DNA of 64,000 bases, taken from Phoronis australis. Its lineage: Eukaryota > Phoronida > Phoronidae. Positions 56,536 through 64,000 of the stretch are shown here, piece by piece (the stretch's first letter is position 1; each line of letters opens with the position of its first letter). The notes beneath the pieces were generated by a model that was given only the letters and a program-made list of their open reading frames with translations, did not search any database and was not told where the DNA came from. The DNA lies in the NCBI GenBank assembly GCA_002633005.1, contig NMRA01000634.1:98983-162982 (forward strand), in the 5' to 3' direction. The position numbers were made by a program, and so were the translations under genes.

Positions 56536-57786
56536 GTGAGGAAATTTGCTGATAATAATCAATACAGCCAAGAAATACTGGCAAGCACATTATGCCGGTT
56601 TTTCTTGAATCTATTTTAAACATGCAATCCGTTGTCAAAGACGCGAACTTTTGATTTAGACCATATACTGCTATAAAACTGGCCTGAATTTCTGCCTTGT
56701 ATTTGAGAATGAATTTCTGGTCTTCTCAAAATATGACTCGTCACTTTTCTTTTGAGACCTTGCTGGGCACATAGAATAATATAAGCCAACATGTATTGCC
56801 TGGCATCAAACAGTACCGAAATCAGAGTTTAATAGAAGCCTTGAATCACCTCTCATTTATTCAAGAAACAATTTGAGAACACATTCATACAGGTAAGAGG
56901 TCTAAATCAACTTTTACGGAAGGCAGATTGATATCCCCCTTTAATTCTTACGTAACTTTGGAGAATAAAAGGCTTCAAACCCACATTTAGAACCAGAACC
57001 ATGACCGTTTGTAAACAATCCTTTAAAATCCACACCAGAAGGTCCACTTTTAAATGATGTGTACGTGTACCCCTTGACCAAATGAGGGCATGCTAATTAC
57101 ATTGTAGGTCCACAACTAATTTTGCAAGGTCAGGTTTACTCTCGAATCTAGAGTCGGATGTCGATCTCTGACATCTCTGGTTCTCTATTGGTCAATAAAG
57201 GATGAGTTCAGCCGCTGTAGATAAAAACACAATTTTTTTCAACCTTAACTGCCGTAACTTGAATAACAATCACGATGATAAACGCGGATTGTGATCACCG
57301 TGCCATCTGCTCACGAAACGTAAGCAGACCACTTTCTTGTGGTTTACAGTACAACACTGTGCTTCTATTTTTGTATCTCAGAAAGGTTAGCTGTGCAATC
57401 AAAAGCACTGAGCAGCAGTTGATAGAATATTTGTCTCAGAAGAACAACACCAAATAAGAGAAATAAGAGACAATTTGAAATGGTGAAATACGCAAACAAA
57501 CCAAGCGTAGTGCGAGAAAAAATCTGATCAAATGACCTCGTTTTCGAAATGTAAGCAAGACTCAAGAGCTAGTGATTGAGGCTGTTTTCTTCCCTGTCTA
57601 GCTTTCTTTACGTACTTGAATACCACGCTCTTGTGCATTTACTGCGCATGCGCAACTCAAATTCTTGGACTCCTCTATGATGAAAGTATTACTTATGTTC
57701 TCACCTTGCGGAGTTTCCCGTTGATGACCTTGAACGTGTCAACCATCATCTTTAATAACCATTATTGCATATGGTGCTATTTCCAG

Positions 57787-57858
57787 CTCGCCAGACCTAC
57801 TCCCCTTTGGACTGCACTTCTGTTAGTGGAAATAACCAGACTGCGACATGTCCCAAAG
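57787..57858 (+). CDS. Short linker exon of right gene
   Basis: Acceptor gctatttccag ends at 57786 and the donor GTAACG starts at 57859. Phase 1-1, 72 nt. It encodes R-Q-T-Y-S-P-L-D-C then T-A-T-C-P-K. Its ends resemble the tail of the exon at 59038-59265 (R-Q-T-P-L then S-A-T-C-P-S), so it may be a reduced version of that module. There is no known domain. Confidence 0.55.
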
Positions 57859-59037
57859 GTAACGTACACCTCAAATGATAACTAGTTCGTCATAATGACA
57901 TTTTCGATCATCTAGTTATCTTTTCCTTTTATTGAGGATCGGCAAGAGGTTTGAAGACATTGTGTGTAAAAAATTGAATTGTTTTTACTGCCAATATAGG
58001 ACCATGCCTCTGTCGCTTAACTCGACAAATGTTCGTTTTGTTCCCAATGGACGAATTTTTACGTTACATGTTTGCTAAAATAGACCTTCGTGCCACTGAG
58101 CAATCAGAAAATTTTGCATACATCTATAACATGCGTCATACATTGAAAATTCGTGCTGTTATTTGTTAAAAAAACTTGATTGTACACACTGCCCCGTGCG
58201 CCTCATACAATACAAGTTGATGCAAATTCTTAATGATTAGAGTCATACCGCGAATCCAACACTATGATATCGGTTTTACATCTTACGACTCCTAAGACAC
58301 TCGATTCTTTTGCGATGTAGGATCGGAGGTAGCAGAGACGTTAAAAAGATGGAGTAACTGAACATCTTCTGGCGTGTCAAAACAATGAGGGGAAGATCGT
58401 GCACAAATCGTCCGCGTACCTACCACGTAAACCAATTTCTGAACATTTTCCGACAATCGCCGGCCGATCTTTTAAGTACCGGGCGACATTGTTTAAAATC
58501 AATGTCGCCCGGTACTCTGCTGGCGTCCAGCGATTGAGAAATCGTCCGAGCATCGGAATACTTTCAATTCTTCTCTGTTGCACCGATTAGTTATTTTTGA
58601 CTCTGATGCCCACCACACGCTCCTAGTCACCCAACTTTCGGCCAATACGTCCATTTTCACTCAGGCAGTCATCAGAGCTTGGTTGGAAGCTTTATGTAAC
58701 TAGGTCTATGTCATAGGTTCACCGCTGCTCAACTGATCCGATAAAAATCTCCCCATAGACACTGGGAAAGATCGGTGATAGTCCCCTTCGGCATAAGTCT
58801 TTTAATTCGCACTTACGCGTCTCTCACAATAGGGCGCTGACGTCAAATATCACCAATTGCTGATTCGATGAAAAATCACCCAATCGTGCTAAGCATCGGG
58901 AATAACGATATAGAACCCAATCAGCAGTACGAACCGAGCATCGCCCGGTATGCGACCAAGGCATCGTAATTCACGCAATAACAACTAGACCTCTCGTGAT
59001 TCATTTCTTATTGATAAGGCCTCTTCCTAAATTTCAG
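57859..59037. other. Intron with a strong palindrome
   Basis: No exon was recognised. It contains the perfect inverted repeat at 58475-58516. Confidence 0.5.
58475..58516. repeat. Perfect 17-bp inverted repeat
   Basis: AGTACCGGGCGACATTG at 58475-58491, an 8-nt loop TTTAAAAT, and the exact reverse complement at 58500-58516. The GC content is far above the surroundings. Further partial symmetry extends outward, so it may be the core of a foldback element. Confidence 0.9.
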
Positions 59038-59265
59038 ACTTCCCACAGGGCGTCGCCTGTCGATGTTCGTGTGCTAATGGCCGATGGAAACATTATCGAC
59101 GCATATGCGACTGCTCTCTCTGCAGCTCAAACGCCGTTAGTGTGGCGCGCTGTTGCAAGCCACACTCAGGCTATTCACCCGGCCCCGACTACAGAGCCTC
59201 TGTTGAGTGCGTAGAAAATCGACAAACACCCCTAATTGCGGGACCCAGTGCAACTTGCCCATCAA
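59038..59265 (+). CDS. Exon: cysteine-rich module 2 of right gene
   Basis: Acceptor cctaaatttcag ends at 59037 and the donor GTAGGT starts at 59266. Phase 1-1, 228 nt. It encodes A-C-R-C-S-C, 11 residues, C-D-C, then A-R-C-C, like the exons at 480 and 60725, followed by an extra tail with two more cysteines ending S-A-T-C-P-S. An in-frame TAG just after the donor supports the splice site. The module family is not recognised. Confidence 0.6.
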
Positions 59266-60724
59266 GTAGGTAGACTTGCCTTTCCAGAAACTTGAACACA
59301 TAGTCCATTGTGGAAATACAAACCTCTGAAGGAAGTGGCGTATGAATATTGTAGACTTTTTACAAGTTTGCTTCTGTATGAGTATGCTTCTTCCAAACTG
59401 TACAAAGTACATCCATTAATTTTATACATTGTGCGGTCTGTAGTATCCATAACCTATAATATTTAGTTCAAACTGCTGTTGCGGTGTGCCAGTCACGAAT
59501 CACGTGAGATTCCTCTCTCGTTAATGTCAGATGTTATTCCTGCAAAATGGCCTCTTTGAATCGCTTATCTTCTGTCACAGCACACCCTTGGTGTATGGAT
59601 TGCTTGCTTTAGCTTACCAAATTTGCATAATGTTGTGTGTGTTGCGTAGACGCGGAAACCTCGCGACAACGCAAGATCAAGCGAGACTGTGAGATATCGA
59701 CATGTTAACGAAGTTCGTGTTCACAAAAACTTCTGTCGCGAGATTCTTCTGTTTACGGAACTCAATCCTGGTTACATGCGCTGGAAACGTTTGGTGTTTT
59801 GTCTTTTGCCTAGGTTTTAATAATTCAACGATGTATCATCTTTACGAAATGCCCTTTAATCAAAATTTATCAGTATCAGACGCAATTAAGTTCTCCCGCG
59901 CAAAGACCTTTTTTCCTCCTCCGTCACGATGATGGCTTTTCTAAGAGTTTTGTTTGAAAGAGGTCAAACGCTGTACCTGTGACCTTTAAGTGCATTTGCT
60001 ACACTTCCAGTTTTCTAAAATTGGACTACTAAACGTCCAGTTGTCCCTCTGTGCTAGATTGTTTCTGTCATAGTCTCACCGGACACTGATTTTGTGTCAG
60101 GAGCACCTATTATACAGAAAAGTATACCTGTATGATTTTTATGCATTGCATAGGCGGGTTTAAGAGGGGGCCCAGGGCCACGCCAGCTTACGGTCACGAC
60201 CTTCTATAAAATAAAAGCACCCATCTTGGGAACAAGAGTACATTACGTCTTCGAAAATTCTGAGAGGGTCCCCCTTTTTAGAGATCCTATATCCAAGAGT
60301 GCACTGCTGCTTATTGTACTGTACAGGTTCACTCATATCGGTACCTTAAGAGTCTCCCACGTCTGCTGTCCACACCATCTTAAGGTATAGGAAAAATTGC
60401 AAAACAACAGTATACAATATGAAATATATAATAAGGCGCTTTTCGGACCAGTCTGTAATCCAGTCATTTGGTTCATGGCATGCTTGATTCCGTAATTAAT
60501 TTGACCAAATATGTACTCTCGGACTCGGTTAAACAATCCAACCAGTTTACATGTACACTCCCTTAAAAGGTTTTGTTATTTTAAACAAATGAAGATGTGT
60601 TTGGCATCCCACCATCTACCCCATGTTACTTAGAGGAAACATTCATATATGCTTAAGAATAAGGCATTGGCCATGACTATTTGGTAAACCTTTAGCGCTG
60701 AGGTAAATGAATGTCGTTTTTCAG

Positions 60725-60871
60725 ATTTCCCAACAGCTACCGACTGCTCGTGTGGTGATTGCAGTACAGACTTTGAAATCATCAATGACAACACGTGCAA
60801 ATGTTCTTCTGCCACGACTAACTGGGCCGCAGCACAGTGCTGTAGGATCGTGTACATGCCGAGATCAACAG
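60725..60871 (+). CDS. Exon: cysteine-rich module 3 of right gene
   Basis: The acceptor gtttttcag ends at 60724. It is open in phase 1: T-D-C-S-C-G-D-C, 11 residues, C-K-C, N-W, then Q-C-C. It is strikingly similar to the left-gene exon 480-614. The 3' edge is uncertain. A donor at 60872 (GTTGTT) is non-consensus, and otherwise the frame stops five codons later at TAG, which would make it a terminal exon. Confidence 0.6.
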
Positions 60872-62080
60872 GTTGTTTTAATTGCTAGCTCAAGGTGGCA
60901 TACCGCGAGGTGTCCCACGACAAAATTAAAAAATCAGTCTGGACAGCACAAAGTGTCAGTAGAGTTTCTCAGTGGTAGCGGATTTTTTTTATCAATGTCC
61001 CATGCTCCCGAGAGTCATGGTAAATTAAAAATATCAACTCGTCTATTAAAAAACTGGAAATTGTGTGCGGAATCGCTGCGGAATTCAAACGATAATGTGT
61101 TCGTGAGGCTACTCGTCAGTTTGACTTGCCATCATAACTAACTGAAAAACACCAAAAAGGTCTCTGCGCTTTGTTCTGGTCCGTCCTGACAAAGGTGAAG
61201 TGGACAACTCTGAAGGACGTGAGTCTTTCCGAATGATTGGGGAGTAACATCATCTTCCAAAATATCAAGTTCATGTAATCATTACCTTTTCTGTTAACAA
61301 TTTTCTAAATTAAGATCTAGAGCTCCACACAATTCAGACAGTCCCGTGCCATGAATTTCCGCCAAACAGCCCCTCCCCATAATGGGCACCGATGGAGAGA
61401 TTTCCAAATATTGCCCTATGGGCGTACTTTCGGACCCACGGTTTGTAGGGTTTTCTGAATTGTGGCAACGAGTGTAAACAAAGAAAAGGCTTTGTGAGAA
61501 ACAGCACAAAATTCGGCTTACCTACAAAATAAATGTAACTTCCGTGTAGATATCCGAAAATGCGTCATGGCTTACAGTTGGCAGTTAAACACACGCCTTA
61601 AGTCATTTGTGAAGGCGCGCGGTGTGTCACTATAAATTTCTTCACCTTAGATAATGTTGCGGAGCAGTACACTCCTTAGCTTACTGAACAGTAAGTGTGC
61701 GCCCACTATAAACGTACTAGCTTTAGCATGTATGCACAGTCTAGGCATTCAGGTTGAACATACACCGCGAATCTTCATCGTGCATAACGCCTGATTCTTA
61801 AAATTAGATTTAATGCCACTCTGCGTTTTAAGTAAGTCGTGAATATACAATTTTTTCGCAGACCTGCTCATTTTAGTAAAGCAGTGGGACAAAATTGAAT
61901 TGTATTGAATTGTAGTGTCTGTTGTTCAGATTTTCTTGTCACGTACTTCACCAAGTTCAGTTCTTGTCAATGGCGTAGTGGTGACTTTCAAACCAGTGTA
62001 AACTCACGCCGTATTTGCTTACAGAAAAGAAAACAGCTTCTACTATAATGACTTCGATCATTGTTTTAATGAAATTACAG

Positions 62081-62199
62081 GTGCGTATCTTGTAGAAAGA
62101 TACTTGTCAATAGACGGCATCGTAATCGACGGACAAGACGATTGGACACCTTTGGGTGTGACGTCAAAGGAGAAGTGTTTGCAAGCTTGTGAAAATCAG
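62081..62199 (+). CDS. Exon: PAN domain 3 of right gene, first half
   Basis: Acceptor gaaattacag ends at 62080 and the donor GTGATT starts at 62200. Phase 1 in, phase 0 out, 119 nt. It encodes Y-L-S-I-D-G, W-T-P-L-G-V-T-S-K-E-K-C-L-Q-A-C-E-N-Q, the first PAN half with its Cys-x3-Cys. Confidence 0.75.
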
Positions 62200-62552
62200 G
62201 TGATTAAATACCATGACGACAAAAATATTCTTTAAATGCTCTCAAGCAAATTAGTTCTAAAACTGCTTGGCGGATTTATTTCATGATGCTAGGACCCAAC
62301 CTAATTTTGAATCCTAGGTTACAATAAAATTTAACAAAAGTAGTGCAAAAAGGGGCCGTTTCACAACCTGCTGTCCTTGTCTTTCGACCAGTTTGCTTCG
62401 TTTTAATTACTATTATTCTCAGAAACCATCACAGCTAACGCTAAAAATTAACTTGAGGGAGTTAATAAATGACGTGAAGTTTACGTTCATAAGATCAGAA
62501 AAAAGAACACCTTGTAGCAGTCTAGTTGTTAAACATTATTTAATAATTTTAG

Positions 62553-62691
62553 GCCGGGTGTAATTCTGTTGAGTTCAAGTCGTCTGATAGTGCGTGTCGA
62601 CTGAGTGGATCCGCAATAAAACACGTCGGCCTTTCAGGGTTGCTGCAACAACAGTCGGGATATACGTACTACGAGAGGCTAGACGGGGAAG
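62553..62691 (+). CDS. Exon: PAN domain 3 of right gene, second half
   Basis: Acceptor taattttag ends at 62552 and the donor GTAAGG starts at 62692. Phase 0 in, phase 1 out, 139 nt. It encodes A-G-C-N-S-V-E-F-K, then A-C-R-L-S-G, completing the PAN fold begun at 62081, with Y-T-Y-Y-E-R near the end. The matching phase 0 boundary supports the join. Confidence 0.75.
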
Positions 62692-62859
62692 GTAAGGATG
62701 TGCAAACCATGGTAGGGTAACATGATCTTAATCCAACCATTTTCTCATTGCTGTCATTTTATTCTATTGCACTATAAGTAAATTCCGACAAACGCAGCCA
62801 GGTAACACGCATCGTACAATGTAGTTTTAATGCAATTATTTAGTTGCAGTGTCTTGGGT

Positions 62860-63208
62860 CGACCACAAGGCCACGTTTCTACAAGTCACAGGAACTGTCA
62901 CCTACATGCGTTCTACGTGTTTTAATATTTTAACAATTTACGCATATATGCCATTAAACGAAATTCAATATTTGAAAACGGTTATGAAATTGATTTGGTT
63001 TCTCTGTGATTTTGTTTACCGAGACGTATAATCACCTGATCGTGACACTTGACTGTCAGCGTCAGGCACATTTCTTTGGTCTCCCTTCGTAAAATGTTGA
63101 GCTACATTGTAAGTGCTCCTAACGCATCGCATAATCATCTTTACACTTTCTTTAGCAACCAGTGCTTGTGGGACACAAATGGCGGAATATCGTTATCGAA
63201 TGAAATAA
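62860..63208 (+). other. Possible further exons of right gene (unresolved)
   Basis: Two acceptor-like sites follow the last PAN exon. After tttagttgcag (62857) phase 1 stays open to a stop at 63031. After ctttctttag (63155) phase 1 is open for 16 codons to TAA at 63206-63208 (S-A-C-G-T-Q then M-K). Either could be a terminal exon, or both could be intron and the gene may continue off the window. Confidence 0.25.
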
Positions 63209-63694
63209 CACTACACGCTGTGACAAGTAAACTCGTAGGACTTGGGTGTCCAACAATAACGAACAGTCAGTTCTTTTGAGGTCTTCAAATCTCACAGTTT
63301 CGTCAAGGGACAGTTTGAGAACAATTACAAAATAGCAAATGATTTAAATCTGGAGTTTTTTTATGATGGAAGGCGGGTTTGTTATCGCTTCAAGACAAAG
63401 AGAACCTTACATTGAGCTAAACACCAATGGTCGAGTTCAAAATGTAGTCCAAGATCTAATTTTGTTTCTAGAAATATTCACTGCAATAGGACAAAACCTG
63501 ATTTGGTGGTCTTCGAATCATATCACCGGATCAGAAGAGACAATAATTAATAAAGAATTTTAGTAACCACCACCGTGTGGGTGAGCGACCATTTGTTGCT
63601 TTTTAACAAAAATGTGGAAAAGTCTGTCTGAAACCATGGAAAATTTTTATCTTAAGGAAGGAAACGGTGACTCGTTTAGGACACTGAAAAATGG

Positions 63695-63818
63695 CTGTTC
63701 CGCCTGGTCAAATTAATGTTCTGCCCAGACAGATTAGCGTTCCACCCGGGCAGATTACTAGTCATAGTGGAATAGTAATCAGCCCAGACGGAATACTAAT
63801 CTGACTGGGCGGAATACC
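63695..63818. repeat. Inverted array of about 24-bp units
   Basis: Units like GTTCCGCC-x-GTCAGATTAGT occur three times in one orientation (63695-63760) and about twice inverted (63768-63818), meeting near CATAGTGG. It is a small foldback or MITE with repeated subterminal motifs. Confidence 0.65.
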
Positions 63819-64000
63819 AATTTATTTTCTCAATGTCTTCACTGAGTCACCGCTTCAAAAACTCATTTTTGAGAATTGCCTTTGCAAAGGTCAGGTCTCG
63901 TCAACCTCTATTCGGCAGTTTGTATTATATCCACTCGGGTACCTTAAATTTTGTTTGTTATTCCTTCTCTCAAGGACCAGATTAATGCATAAAAAGTTTT

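Noticed and set aside
1-64000. tRNA, rRNA or CRISPR arrays
   Set aside because: No spaced identical repeats and no recognisable rRNA or tRNA core were seen by eye. A tRNA scan was not possible here.

Overview
This window is animal nuclear DNA. Short exons with GT/AG borders are separated by long AT-rich introns full of mobile elements. The domain set (PAN/apple, C-type lectin, SUEL/galactose-binding lectin, GCC2/GCC3 cysteine modules), a Gmr1-like Ty3 retrotransposon and P2X7-type zinc modules suggest a marine invertebrate deuterostome such as a hemichordate or cephalochordate. The species is an inference. No bacterial operon, CRISPR array, rRNA or tRNA was recognised.

Host genes on the + strand. 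Left gene: a cysteine-rich exon (480-614), then two GCC2/GCC3-type exons (4025-4144, 4375-4500) and three PAN-like exons (5358-5588, 7037-7303, 8783-9024), with a stop at 9022-9024 and AATAAA at 9044. Its 5' part lies off the window. Right gene: TATA box 32249, signal-peptide exon 32295-32346, PAN exons 33176-33412 and 36141-36395, the N-terminal two thirds of a C-type lectin domain (36738-36915, 37464-37567), a complete SUEL lectin domain on two exons (40721-40856, 43810-43969), the C-terminal part of the C-type lectin domain (56440-56535), a short module (57787-57858), two cysteine-rich exons (59038-59265, 60725-60871) and a PAN domain on two exons (62081-62199, 62553-62691). It probably continues past the window. 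Module borders are phase 1, so the pieces join in frame. The two genes look like tandem paralogues encoding secreted mosaic lectins.

Mobile elements fill the rest. 14637-24856: a Ty3-type LTR element on the minus strand (gag-PR-RT-RNaseH-INT) with 144-bp LTRs and a GCTGG target duplication, badly scrambled by assembly. 44097-49429: a second minus-strand LTR element with the rare order gag-PR-INT-RT-RNaseH (Gmr1-like), 5-bp target duplication AAATA. 27905-29045: Penelope-like pieces (RT on minus, GIY-YIG endonuclease on plus, a hammerhead-like hairpin). 34420-34935: a mariner transposase relic. Several MITE and foldback families are also present. Small gene relics: a P2X7-type zinc module (two copies), a THAP-like exon, and a D-cysteine desulfhydrase/ACC deaminase-like exon.

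All five single N positions (2275, 15311, 20465, 22009, 22523) sit at joins beside near-identical duplicated sequence. Much of 1.6-2.9 kb and 10.9-22.5 kb is therefore probably unmerged haplotypes or overlapping contigs rather than true tandem duplication.
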